The position numbers and the translations under genes were made by a program. Shown piece by piece: positions 31,201 to 39,192 of a stretch of 64,000 bases of DNA. How positions within the stretch are numbered: the first letter of the stretch is position 1; every line of letters begins with the position of its first letter. The stretch is from Prorocentrum cordatum. Taxonomy: Eukaryota; Sar; Dinophyceae; Prorocentrales; Prorocentraceae. Location: contig CAUYUJ010009779.1 of NCBI GenBank assembly GCA_963575745.1, positions 186,001 through 250,000 of the forward strand. Reading direction: 5' to 3'. The notes under the pieces were generated by a model. It searched no databases. It was not told the DNA's origin and saw nothing but the letters and a program-made list of their open reading frames with translations.

Positions 31201-32331
31201 GTTGGCAATCTCCACCGCCATGTTGTCGCCCATCGCTAGAGCATTGAGGCAAGGCGCGACGTCCACACCTTCGAGCTCGGGGCGCCAGGCTCGAAAGGCC
31301 TTGAAGCGGGATGATGGCAGACGAACGCGAAGGGCGTTACGCCTGGCGCGCGCGGGAGGAACGCGGAAAGTGTAGTAAAACTCCCGTAGGTCGTCGCAAG
31401 AAACTGCCAGCCACTCCCCAGGCGCCAGACCCAAACGGCACAGCAGGAAACCCTGGCCAAGGCGCTGGGTGCTGGACGAGATTGAGGCACAGCGGCTGTT
31501 CACGACCGTTGGGTTCAGGATCAGCCTGTCGAAGTCGCTGTCCTTCGGTACCCTGAAAGCTCCGCAGGCTTCATCCCAGGCGAGGTCCGAAGCAGGAGTC
31601 AGGTACAGGGCGCCGCAGGCATCCCACTTCTGGAGCAGGGCCCACAGCTCGGCGCGGTCCATATGGACACGCGCCCCCTTTTGGCCAGCAGGCCACTCTG
31701 ACGCCGGGAGCCGCATCTCCTCTGGATTGATGAACGCTTCGCGGACTCGAGCGTCAGAGAGAAATGGAATGGGATCAAACACTGGCGAATAATCCCACTT
31801 AATGCGAGACGCCCTGACTTTTAAATCGAAGGGCTCGACCTGGGTGGAGTCCCAAGCCGCCGCAGACGCCAGCGAACCAGGCACGGAAGGAGCGCTGGTC
31901 GGGCAGTGCCGCATGGGGGCGGGCACGGAAGAAGAGGAGGTGAAGGAGGCCTCCAAAGCTGCAACATGGGTGGCCAGGCCATGGAGCGAGACCTCAGTAG
32001 AGTCGAACTTGGCGAAGGCTCGACCTAAGTCGCTCTTGCCACCACGGGCGAGGCGAACTGCGATCCGACACAACCGTTCGATACGGGTGCGGACGCCCTC
32101 CTGGCAGGGCGAGACCGTGGCACGGACGCGAGCCTCGGCGGGGGCGAGGCTAGGATGACCCAAAGTGAGCCAGTTCAACGCAATAACAGAATACTGCGCG
32201 AGCGTCCGCGCCGCGCGCCGCAATCTCCAGCGCCCCCTGCGCCTCGCCGACAAGCCGTCAGGCGGGGGACCAAGAGGTGGAGCAGGCGGGCACGGCCAAG
32301 GATCGCGGGGAGGCGGCCCCAAAAGGTCGGG
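27973..32331 (-). CDS. Reverse transcriptase / RNase H / J-domain polyprotein
   Basis: About 1,450 codons open after a TGA at 32,334-32,332. No ATG exists near the start (first usable triplet TTG), so it probably depends on upstream frames. Numbering from 32,322: a helical N-terminal region; RT motif A SCDDLREFYYTFRV (309-310), motif B ALAMGDNMAVEIAN (~362), and motif C LNIDDHT (409-412), where the usual Y/F-x-D-D has asparagine first. RNase H follows with D581 (GTDASLGWGG), E682 (HINILE), D708 (LLDSKVALG) and ADDP (~755). After a low-complexity linker comes a J domain (~970-1,037; QLLGV, AAFRRQSLVYHPDRT, HPD at 999-1001). The last ~100 residues are Arg-rich and overlap the recombinase frame, so may not be real. 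No Dam-type methyltransferase, found in many DIRS elements, is seen. Confidence 0.85.
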   Translation of the reverse strand, partial: PDLLGPPPRDPWPCPPAPPLGPPPDGLSARRRGRWRLRRAARTLAQYSVIALNWLTLGHPSLAPAEARVRATVSPCQEGVRTRIERLCRIAVRLARGGKSDLGRAFAKFDSTEVSLHGLATHVAALEASFTSSSSVPAPMRHCPTSAPSVPGSLASAAAWDSTQVEPFDLKVRASRIKWDYSPVFDPIPFLSDARVREAFINPEEMRLPASEWPAGQKGARVHMDRAELWALLQKWDACGALYLTPASDLAWDEACGAFRVPKDSDFDRLILNPTVVNSRCASISSSTQRLGQGFLLCRLGLAPGEWLAVSCDDLREFYYTFRVPPARARRNALRVRLPSSRFKAFRAWRPELEGVDVAPCLNALAMGDNMAVEIANSAHEGVLHSFGALRPHEQVVHRSPFPRGPFVEMLNIDDHTGFQKLSWHGSAPRPDDPCRRDREVFAACDAGYPRVGLIQHPGKRARGETHKVVVGAEVEGRIGIVCAPLVRTVALCRLTLIQIYLGITTRSLLASLVGCWVQVFLYRRPMLAIFTHVYNFLSRLATEEGIEYDLPPSVRDELLACTFLAFTAITDLRAQPCPEVFGTDASLGWGGVVRAPISPQLSAELWRRSEHGGWHTILHNRSLLAVLSRGVPLGPELTQLHRDLGLPSIEPPVAPRWVTELSEALRFRLAYKWEFRMPRHINILETTVYKSLCKYCCIRLPDSRIPVLLDSKVALGATAHGRSSSPGLSHVLSTTLPYVIGGGLYMGGMYVPTDVHRADDPTRNRAVRPPSRDPPAWLVEAERGEFTRFDCIAYADSRSSFPTCLWGRFVAQLVARGPEGLLSHRWAAAPPPSEGAGMTADAASDGAQGEAPDPSGAAESSIEAALASGERRGPRNALFADSERPLASSADATPKASASAEGGSPGPDPGAASAGSAPQAAKRAPPLALRSKAAAAPPPAIGVGSSRVGSREAPKGASAATPRTFQRAARVSASRQLLGVVDGASRGTIEAAFRRQSLVYHPDRTPAHLGADERAARALKWKQLCDAKSVLLQAVSQAAAPPDVPSTGGDGPAARAYARAKAAGKGARKGKLAPGSTMALQAPEEAVSSRVALASAELAPRAALPAAGAPLPRGGVSSALATRAAESDATLVSAVSRGRVELDALRTARADATRRTVQAPARGEGERAVARAELAEGMADRAYFRRVREAASREAAGLPRTAPVQLGRDWRKTLRAVLHNAEVSTGLAIAERAARAGDAPASSTGRSLAEVEAEDPRALARPADDPASSFSRRERRAVRARLGPRDEAVEDQPNRGGHAPHSASRTGAARTRRAARQRRAPMAAPPGLRGGPPRRLAAGRVALPMRAAGQARHAPAPPREWAPHRGAAALPAAVRGLQTRTGPTAPLPRGAARRLPSTARSRPRSRRSRLRGRHRRARTLLTGPRPRAFAAARERSPRATRTLRRSSRTSC

Positions 32332-32833
32332 TCATTGCACGCATAGATGAGCGGGGGAAAGATCCAAGAGAACATCGAGCACCCATCCCAACCTGGGACA
32401 GCGCTGCCGCCCAGTGGGTGATATCAATGTTCGCACCTGGAAACAGGCGCAGCAAGGCAGACAAGTCAGCGACAAATGGCGCGACGTTGGCAAGAGCAGC
32501 AGGGGTGCTTGAAGGAGAACAAGCACCAGCAAGAACACCAACCTCAGGGGCTGCAGGCCCCATGGGGGGAGCGCTCGACTGAGGCAGGTGACGGCCAAAA
32601 TGGCCGAATGGATCCGAGGGGCGGTTCGGAGCAGAGCGAGGGGCGTGGTGGCGGAACGTACTCCTCCCTGCGGGGCCGCAACAGCATCGCTGGAGGAGCG
32701 CATTCCTACCCTCACGCCCTCGCTGCGCCCAAACACGCCTAGCAGCCATAGCAGCGTCGGTGCAGACTGTCTGCGGCGGCGTACCTCGGCCACGCGAAGG
32801 CCCCCCCTCCAAGAAGGCGGGCGCCAAGGGCAT
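32258..32833 (-). CDS. Linker ORF between gag and RT frames
   Basis: An ATG two bases after the gag stop opens a frame of about 190 codons that ends at 32,258, overlapping the start of the RT frame. A protein-like part reads ANVAPFVADLSALLRLFPGA. Beyond it the third frame looks more coding (IFPPLIYACNDPTFWGRLPA, ~32,360), then the RT frame takes over. Either this copy has indels here or the element uses frameshifting. The part of the longer same-frame ORF upstream (to 34,879) overlaps gag and is judged a shadow. Confidence 0.45.
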   Translation of the reverse strand: MPLAPAFLEGGPSRGRGTPPQTVCTDAAMAARRVWAQRGREGRNALLQRCCCGPAGRSTFRHHAPRSAPNRPSDPFGHFGRHLPQSSAPPMGPAAPEVGVLAGACSPSSTPAALANVAPFVADLSALLRLFPGANIDITHWAAALSQVGMGARCSLGSFPRSSMRAMTRPFGAASPRSLAVPACSTSWSPA

Positions 32834-32835
32834 CT

Positions 32836-34776
32836 TCAGTCCTTCTTGGGCACCGCCTTCGGGGCCTTGGGGGCACCCTGAGATTTGAAGGGGGGCTTTG
32901 AGACCTTGGGCTGCTTGGGCTGATGAGGTGGATGCTTGGGGAGCGCGACGGCGCGCTCGGCGTCGAGGCGCGCCCGAAATGCTTGCAGCTCCTTCATGTA
33001 TTCGCCCTGCGCCGACAGCCAGCGAGGATCCACTAGGGGTGAAAACGGGGTCTGGGCCTCGCGCTCCGTGTGACGACTGGTCACGCGACACGGGGGAGGC
33101 TCCAGCCCCGTGAGGAACCAAGCGGCCTCGAGGTAGCCGCGGTCCCCCGCCAACTGGTCGATGAACATGCACTGGCAAGTCAGCAAGGTCTGGGCCCTCT
33201 CGGGGTTGCCCTCCTCGCAGGCCCGCCACAGCTCGGCGCTGAGGAAGGCAAAATGCGTCAACAACTCGTGCGTCGACGGCTGAGCCCCGAGGGGGCTGTG
33301 CTCGCGAAAGTACTGATGCATGGCCATGGGGGTCACGGCGCTGACTTCCACGCCCAGAACGCGGGCCAAATTCTCCCTCATCAGTCCTCGCACGTCGGGG
33401 CCGTGCTGCATCAGCGCTTGCTGCCACTCGCGCCTCCGAGCGATTCCCCCCATCTGAGCCGATGCGTGCGCGGGGTCGCCCGAGGTCGCGGGCGGAGTTT
33501 GAGCTCGGTCGCTCAGGGTCCCCAGAAGCGGGTGGAAGGCTGGGCGATGGCCCCGCCCCTGCTGCAAGGAAAGGGACTGGCGCAGGCACTGAAGCATGAG
33601 GCTGAAGTCCGTCGGATTGGCCGCAAGGGGCGGCTCTAACCCGTCGGCGCCGCCCACCTCGGCAAAGCCGTCGACCGCAGCGGGATAGGCTAGCCCAGGC
33701 GGCGGCGGGGGGCCCATCGGTCCGAAAGCGGACGAAGGGGCCCGAGGGACAGCAGAAGAGCGCGCCTTCTCCCACGCCGAGACCAGCGCGGAGGTGGGTC
33801 CCTTGGGGCGCGCGGAGACCCGATGAGGGGCCACGGGTGCGTGGGACAAGACGGCCTCGATCCCCGCAGGATCCAGCCCGAGGCGCGCCGCCTCGTCGCT
33901 GAAAAGCTGAGGCACCTCGGGCCGAGCGCTCTGGGCAGCCGGAGCGGGGCCCAGCGGTTCGGGTCCGCCGACCATCGTGGAGGCCGCGTGGGCTGCAAGC
34001 AAGGCGCGCATTTCGGCAGCTACCTCGGCGCGGGTCATGGGAGCCCCGTCGTCCAGAGACGCCGCAGGAGCGCCAGGAGCAATCGGAGCAGGACCCGCGA
34101 CCCGTGGCGGCGCGGCGGCGCCAGCGCGCTTGGCGGGCGGGCCGCGCGGCGCTCCAGCGACCGCGGGGGCTCGCGCACTTGGGGCCGCGCGGTCGGCTTC
34201 CCCGTCGGCCGCGAACCCCTCGGGCTCCTCCATCTCGTCGGCAGAGTGGTAGGGGGTAGCCCGATCGGCCCCTGGGAGAGGCTCTTCCCCTGCGGTAGGC
34301 GGGGCGCCGTGCAAACGAGCGTAGCCCTCGCGAAGCACCCGAACCCCCGAAGGATGCGGCCAATAGACGCGGCTGCGCACCTCGGCGAAGGGAACGATGC
34401 CTGCGTCGTCGCCGACCTCTAGAGGGTACAGCGACTCGAGCTCGAGCTCGGCAACCTCGATATCTATAACGAGGACGGATGCGGTAGTGGCGAGCGGCCG
34501 TGAAGCGGCCCCCTGGAGCTGGACGTCCACTAGCTGGAAGGGGCCTATCATCCCAGCAAAGCCATCCGCCTCGGCAGCCTCGAGCTCCGCTGTAGAGCGA
34601 AAGGCACCAGGCAGGGCCAGCAGGATGCCCCCTTCTCGAGAGGCGAGGGGGATAGCCGCCCAGCTGGTGTCGCCGTCGTCTAGGCGCCATCGTGCGTAGT
34701 CGCGCGCCGTGGGCGCAGCGAAAGGGTAGAGCTCGGGCCAAAGGGGCCCTCCGCCAACTGGTGGCAGCTCCGCCAT
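32836..34776 (-). CDS. Gag-like structural ORF
   Basis: 646 codons, ATG at 34,776 overlapping the TGA of the upstream ORF (ATGA arrangement). The first 170 residues are a globular acidic domain. Residues 190-360 are Ala/Pro-rich. Residues about 430-600 form a helical domain containing QYFREHSPLGAQPSTHELLT, then RAQTLLTCQCMFIDQ and LEAAWFLTGLEPPP, a pattern I associate with gag-like proteins of dinoflagellate retroelements. The tail is basic (KHPPHQPKQPKVSKPPFK) and may bind nucleic acid. No zinc knuckle is seen. Ends KKD with TGA at 32,838-32,836. Confidence 0.7.
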   Translation of the reverse strand: MAELPPVGGGPLWPELYPFAAPTARDYARWRLDDGDTSWAAIPLASREGGILLALPGAFRSTAELEAAEADGFAGMIGPFQLVDVQLQGAASRPLATTASVLVIDIEVAELELESLYPLEVGDDAGIVPFAEVRSRVYWPHPSGVRVLREGYARLHGAPPTAGEEPLPGADRATPYHSADEMEEPEGFAADGEADRAAPSARAPAVAGAPRGPPAKRAGAAAPPRVAGPAPIAPGAPAASLDDGAPMTRAEVAAEMRALLAAHAASTMVGGPEPLGPAPAAQSARPEVPQLFSDEAARLGLDPAGIEAVLSHAPVAPHRVSARPKGPTSALVSAWEKARSSAVPRAPSSAFGPMGPPPPPGLAYPAAVDGFAEVGGADGLEPPLAANPTDFSLMLQCLRQSLSLQQGRGHRPAFHPLLGTLSDRAQTPPATSGDPAHASAQMGGIARRREWQQALMQHGPDVRGLMRENLARVLGVEVSAVTPMAMHQYFREHSPLGAQPSTHELLTHFAFLSAELWRACEEGNPERAQTLLTCQCMFIDQLAGDRGYLEAAWFLTGLEPPPCRVTSRHTEREAQTPFSPLVDPRWLSAQGEYMKELQAFRARLDAERAVALPKHPPHQPKQPKVSKPPFKSQGAPKAPKAVPKKD

Positions 34777-35333
34777 CAGTGGGCGCCGCCGTGGACGCCG
34801 CCGCCCGCACGCTGGGCGTCTGCCCGCTCGAGCGCTTGAGGTCGAGGCGGAGCCCCGTAGGCCAGCGCTCGCGCCGCACGGCGGTCCTGCTCAGGTGAAG
34901 CAGAAACCGCGCCGCGCGGCCAGGCGAAGGGCCAGAGCCTCCGCCACACGTACGGGCCCAGCAGCCCGAGGCAGCAGCCCGCGCAGGCGCTGCAGGCGGC
35001 CGTCACCCAGAGGAGGGCGGCGACCGTGCTGAGCAGCCAGGGAGAGACCCCGCCGCTCAGGTCCACCGCCAGCCCGAGGCAGACGGTGGGGCAGGTGGAA
35101 CCCGCCGAAGGGAGAGGGCAGGAGGCCCCCTCGCCCTCGGACGAGTCCGCCTGCAGGATGGACCAGGCAGGAGCTGGAGGCCCCTGGTCCTGAAGCACAG
35201 AGAGGGGGGCAGCCACGAGCCGCTCGTAGAGCGCGGCCCGCAGCCCCCTGAACAAAATCTCCCCAGCGCCCTGGAAAGCCGCTTGTGCGACCGCCTGCAT
35301 AAGGCGCCCGCACGCGCGGCCGACGGGGGGCAC
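34776..35333 (-). CDS. Small ORF with one predicted membrane segment
   Basis: 185 codons just inside the A1 repeat, ending in the TGA that overlaps the gag ATG. The N-terminal third is helical (LMQAVAQAAFQGAGEILFRG). A hydrophobic, Cys-rich stretch WLLSTVAALLWVTAACSACA, then GCCLGLLGPYVW, could span a membrane once or twice. The C terminus is basic. I know no family for it. The tight coupling to gag suggests it is translated, but GC bias keeps this uncertain. Confidence 0.45.
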   Translation of the reverse strand: MPPVGRACGRLMQAVAQAAFQGAGEILFRGLRAALYERLVAAPLSVLQDQGPPAPAWSILQADSSEGEGASCPLPSAGSTCPTVCLGLAVDLSGGVSPWLLSTVAALLWVTAACSACAGCCLGLLGPYVWRRLWPFAWPRGAVSASPEQDRRAARALAYGAPPRPQALERADAQRAGGGVHGGAH

Positions 35334-35335
35334 TT

Positions 35336-35391
35336 GGGCAGAGAAGCTGCGGAGACAGCAGGAGCTTGCTCACAGAGAATAGAAGAGGCAT
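35336..35391 (-). repeat. Split direct repeat A1 (outer end)
   Basis: 56 bp identical to 25,099-25,154. It ends AGAAGAGGCAT on the plus strand and abuts the resumed GAGGAC microsatellite. Confidence 0.85.
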
Positions 35392-35470
35392 GAGGACGAG
35401 GACGAGGACGAGGACGAGGAAGAGGAGGAGGAGGAGGAGGTGGAGGAGGAGGAGGAGGAGGAGGAGAGCG
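35392..35470 (+). repeat. (GAG/GAC)n microsatellite, right half of the insertion target
   Basis: Begins GAGGACGAGGACGAGGACGA at the element end and continues as GGA repeats. Same composition as 24,650-24,906. Confidence 0.85.
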
Positions 35471-35573
35471 CCATCAACAGGGAAGGTGGGGGCCACGAGG
35501 TCCGCCAGCTTGACGACGCCCGCGTCGCCCGCGCCCGCCCCCTCACTCTTACCCGCAATTGCGGGGTGCTAAG

Positions 35574-35717
35574 TACATATCCACTGCTCCCTGGCCAGGC
35601 CCATCCTGAACCCAGCAGCGGTGCATACGCCACGCCCTCCTGGCTCGGCCAGGAGGGCGTACACACAGCTCCCGGGTCCAGGGTGGGCCTGGCAAGGGAG
35701 CAGTGGCTATGTATATA
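35574..35717. repeat. Foldback unit with ~70-bp arms
   Basis: TACATATCCACTGCTCCCTG on the left pairs with the right end CAGTGGCTATGTATATA. The inner stem CGCCCTCCTGGC-TCG-GCCAGGAGGGCG is perfect. The middle of the arms (CCAGGCCCATCCTGAACCC against GGGTCCAGGGTGGGCCTGG) pairs with few mismatches. No second copy found here. Confidence 0.75.
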
Positions 35718-36055
35718 TTCCGTCGCACGGCATGCCCTCATCTTGAACACACAAGGCATTTCGTCAAACAATCCAGACATCAATCAAGCGGCCCGTTCTC
35801 GAGGCCTAGCATTTCGGACTGAGCTTTGTGGGTGGTGAGGGGCGCCCCGCCGGATATGCCCAGATCAGTGCACGTAACTATGCACGCCTGCCCGGTCCAT
35901 GTGCACCATGAGAACGAATTCCACGAGATCCCCCAGATCCCTCATCGTGGCAGCGAAAACACATGGTGGAACATCCAAACTCGATCTAACGTTTCTACGG
36001 CGCCTGGCGTCGCGCGAGCTCGAGGTCGGGGCAAGAGCGCCCGTCGTGATTGCTG

Positions 36056-36300
36056 TCACAACGCTTTGGCCGGAGGCGCCTGCTTCCCCAAATCCTGGAC
36101 CACACATTGACGAGTGATGATTTCGAACACGAATTCAGCGGTGGCGGCAAGGATAAGAAAGAGCTATAAAACACGACCCTGCATCATCAGACATCCGACG
36201 TCACGACTTCTGTGATGCGGGCACCTGGAAAGCTCGACTGCTTCCTCTGGACAGGTGCTTCATCCTGGATCGGTTCTGACGGCTCTTCGGTCAGAAACGT
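36056..36300 (-). CDS. C-terminal exon group, unknown gene
   Basis: On the minus strand a segment ending at about 36,225 (reads PIQDEAPVQRKQSSFP, then a GTGCCC donor) is followed by an exon from 36,163 after TTTTATAG. That exon reads FLILAATAEFVFEIITRQCV and QDLGKQAPPAKAL, then TGA at 36,058-36,056. Another short protein-like frame (MRDLGDLVEFVLMVHMDRAG) lies downstream at 35,940-35,867 and could be an alternative last exon. Function unknown. Confidence 0.35.
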
Positions 36301-36341
36301 GCCCCTGGGGACCAAACCGATGAAACAGATGCCGCCTCGAT

Positions 36342-36924
36342 ATGATTATGACGATTGAGGTTCGCCCCTCCTCCTCCTCCTCCTCCTCCTCCTCCTCCTC
36401 CTCTTCCTCCTCCTCCTCCTTCTCCCTGCAGGAGGAGATCTGGAAAGCGACACCACCAACGCTGTCGAGAGGAGCCAGGGAGGGTCCTCCTGGTGCGGTC
36501 CCCCTGAGATATTTCCAATCTCGACCGTGGGGTGGCATCGTGGACCTCATCGCTGGAGGCGGCCCGCTGGTGCTGGTGTCTCGCTTCTTCTGCCTCGCTC
36601 CTCCCTCCATCGAGTCTGCTTGCAACGCCCGCGGGCCTCCTCCCAGTCACCGTCCAAATCCCCGCGGCTCAGACTTCGGACGCGGTCCTGCGGTTGGTGG
36701 GCAGAGCGCCGGGAGGAAAACACTGACATCGTGCATCGTCGTTTGCATCCTCGCCGTCCTTGCGGTCCTTGTCCTGGATTGGATTGGATGCTCTTGGTGG
36801 GTGGGGGCCATGTTCGCCCCCCTGGAATCTTGGCAAACGCGGTTCTGAAATCTGTCCAGGATGCTACCAAGGAAGGGCCAGGTGACCGACTGCGAGCTTA
36901 CTCATGGCTGGAGGGAGGAGGGTC
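36342..36924. other. CTC tract and a duplicated coding-like segment
   Basis: 36,368-36,422 is (CTC)n. 36,510-36,600 resembles 37,935-38,010 (shared CATCGTGGACCTCATCGCTGGAGG / CGTCGTGGGCCTCCTCGCTGGAGG pattern, given as two 20-mers or less: CCTCATCGCTGGAGG, CCTCCTCGCTGGAGG). A plus-strand frame up to 36,848 has a hydrophobic stretch (CIVVCILAVLAVLVLDWIGC). Strand and exon limits are unclear. Confidence 0.3.
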
Positions 36925-37065
36925 CCGAAACCAGGATTTCTTGCATCGGCGCTGGACCCCCCTCCCTGGCGTGCGGAGCGCGCCAGGGGCGGCGGCGGAG
37001 GCGCCGCCAGGGGGGTCTGGCGCCGATCAAAAAAACGCGCCGAACTCCGAGAAAATGTTCTCATG
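36925..37065. mobile_element. TIR-H foldback element, copy 2
   Basis: Retains TTTCTTGCATCGGCGCTGGA on the left, a CGCCAGG...GGCGGCGG centre and TCTGGCGCCGATC on the right. Outer arms diverged. Confidence 0.5.
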
Positions 37066-37302
37066 ATGACGTTTGTGTCGTTCCTCGATCCGCCACCCTC
37101 GGGGGTTGCCGCGGGGGATCCTTGGAAATCCTGGGGGCACCTTGGGCCACAAGGAGGGGAGGGAAGGAGGGGGCCAACGGGGGGGCGGCGCTGCCCGCGA
37201 GCGCGACGCCGCGAATTCACCGCTGCATCTGGCGGCCCGGGCCGCTGCACCAGGCGCTCCCGCAGAGCGGCGCGGCGCGCGGCGGCGGCGCCCCAGGGTC
37301 GG

Positions 37303-37466
37303 GGATGGACAGACCCCCCTTTCTTAAAACGTGGTTATTGTTTAGTGACCTGAGGCCCAAACCTGGCGGGCGCAGGCCTGGAAAATAACGGCCACGGCGC
37401 CATCTCGAGAACCGAACACGGACAACTCACGAATCGACGTGTCACTGTTGGGGGTTCTGTCCACCC
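37303..37466. mobile_element. TIR-B foldback element, copy 4
   Basis: GGATGGACAGACCCCCCTTT and GGGGGTTCTGTCCACCC ends. The interior has a small insertion (GGTTATTG) near TTAGTGACC. TIR-F copy 3 begins 13 bp later. Confidence 0.75.
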
Positions 37467-37479
37467 CCGACAGGGTCAG

Positions 37480-37655
37480 CAAGACGTAAGAGTGACCCTG
37501 GGTAAGAGTGACCTTGGGTGCGCAGCCTTTGGGGGCGCGAAGGAGCCAAACCCAAGGGCGCGGGCCGCTTATATCGCATCGTGCTCGGCCATCGGGGGGA
37601 GCCCGAGGAGCCCGCACCAAAGGTCACTCCGGCGAAGGGTCACTCTTACGTGCAG
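37480..37655. mobile_element. TIR-F foldback element, copy 3
   Basis: Ends ACGTAAGAGTGACCCTGGGT and GGTCACTCCGGCGAAGGGTC then ACTCTTACGTGCAG. Same TIR pair as copies 1 and 2. Confidence 0.75.
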
Positions 37656-38280
37656 TCGACGGGGGCACTCCTGGCCACACCCGACCGCCCCCCGGCCCGT
37701 GCATGGGCGGGTGCGCGCGTGGCCCGGCCCGCGCGCAGGGCGCGGGCCTCGGGGCCGCCGGGCCGCGGCCCCTCCCCGAAGGGGCCCCGCGGCCGGAGGG
37801 CCGCGGGGAGCAGCGGCCACGGGGCGGGCGCAGGGAGGAGCGGGGCCACCGCCAGCGCGAGGCAGCAAGCGGCGGGGGGGGCCCCCGGTGGTGTGCTCCC
37901 ACCCGCCTGCCGCTGGAGGCATCCCCGATCCCCGGCTCGGAGAGGCGTCGTGGGCCTCCTCGCTGGAGGTGGCCCCCCGTGGTGGTGGTGACGCCGCCTC
38001 TCTTCCCTGCGACGGGGGAACACCCAAACTGGCGCCCCGCGCCCCGCGCGACGCGCGGCTGTCTTCGCGGGAATGGGAGGACGCTGCGAGCGTCTCGAGG
38101 GCGTCTGCGATGCTCCGCTGGTTTCCTCCTGGGGCATCTCTGATGGCCCTCTGCGCCGTCCATGCGCTCAGGGCCAACAACGCCCAGGCATTCTTGGATG
38201 GGAGCAGGGGGGGCACCCAAGCGCTCCCCCCCCCCTCCGGGGCGACTCTGCTGGGCCCCAAGGCAACTGAAGCAAGGATC
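37656..38280. other. GC-rich segment, no supported gene
   Basis: Very few stops in any frame. Contains the second copy of the 36.5-kb duplicated segment near 37,935-38,010. A plus-strand frame reading SLMALCAVHALRANNAQAF near 38,140 is the most protein-like part, without clear boundaries. Confidence 0.25.
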
Positions 38281-38288
38281 GAGACACC

Positions 38289-39192
38289 TTATAAAGATGG
38301 CTGCACGGCCAGTCTCGTGCTGTTTCCCAGCGGTATGCTGTGGACTCCATTCCCACACGTCTCATGGAACACTGACGTCATACCACGTGTCCATGTTCGT
38401 GTGGCCAACCAGTGAGGCATCTGCTGGCAACGTTCGCCACGAGGCGAGCGTCGGTGCAAATGGCCCCGACACGACCAGCACATCCACAAGCAACGCTAAC
38501 ACACAATATGCGGCTCATGTGTTTGGTATTATGCTCTGACCAGACAACGAGACCGCCGTGGAGAGACGGTCATCTGGCCATCTGCACGAAACAACTCTCC
38601 AGCAGAGAGGGTCAGCATGGCCGTGCACCGTGCAATTTCCCTTGCGCAGTCGTGCGCTCCCCCCCTCTGCAACAAATGCAACTCTCCGCAATCGCGCCAG
38701 CGATCCTGGCGGCGCTCGCATGTTGCGGCATTCCAGGATGTTGCGAATCCCTCCGCCACCCAAAACAACTCTCTACGCATAGCAAATGCCTTCGCAACTC
38801 TGCCAGTCCCCGAGGCGATGGAGATGAAACAGAGATCGGGGCGGGAGCAGACAATCCGCAACAACGACCGTATGTTGCCGCAAAATTAGGGTAGCATGAA
38901 CGCAACGTGCATCGAACGGATATGGCTAAGAAACGCGACGACCAAACGAACCGATCCTGAATGTTCCGCAAGCGCTGCACCGCGGTCCCGGGGTACTCCG
39001 GGTCAACCTCGCCACTGCTGTCTGTTCGATTTGAAATGCGAGGCAAGTCAGGAGAGCAGTTGGAGATGAACATGCAAATATCCGATTGGGCTGTCAGCGA
39101 CCAGGCACGCGGACCCCAAACCCACAACAAATGGGGAAAGGCGAGGGATGCATGCAAGGGAACCGATTCGAGAAGATCCTCCAACATTGAAC
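38289..39192 (-). CDS. Three-exon gene fragment, unknown function
   Basis: Exon-like islands on the minus strand: 39,192-38,957 after a CATTTTCCAG acceptor (reads MLEDLLESVPLHASLAFPHL); about 38,799-38,541 (ELFWVAEGFATSWNAATCER) ending at a GTCAGAG donor; and 38,420-38,289 after GCCAGCAG, ending PLGNSTRLAVQPSL and TAA. The first donor is GA-type (CAG|GATCGG). Phase between the first two islands does not fit with the acceptor I chose, so one boundary is off. The product is mixed hydrophobic and Cys-containing. No family recognised, and upstream exons are not found. Confidence 0.45.

Larger units (their letters stand above)
24907..35391 (-). mobile_element. Tyrosine-recombinase (DIRS/PAT-like) retrotransposon with a J domain
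   Basis: A 10,485-bp element read on the minus strand. Coding order is A1 repeat (35,391-35,336), membrane ORF, gag-like ORF, linker, RT/RNase H/J-domain ORF, tyrosine recombinase ORF, B1 (25,310-25,153), A2 (25,154-25,099), a 34-bp spacer and B2 (25,064-24,907). B1 directly abuts A2, as expected if the internal pair copies the junction of a circular intermediate. Both B copies and both A copies look identical, so the insertion is probably recent. It lacks LTRs, integrase and a target duplication, consistent with recombinase-mediated insertion known for DIRS-order elements. A frame break near 32,260-32,380 may make this copy defective, or may be bridged by frameshifting. Confidence 0.85.

Noticed and set aside
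32258-34879. 873-codon open frame overlapping gag
   Set aside because: Over the gag region its composition is Arg/Gly/Ser-rich with no domain character, while the 646-codon frame has globular features. Only the last ~190 codons, after the gag stop, look protein-like.
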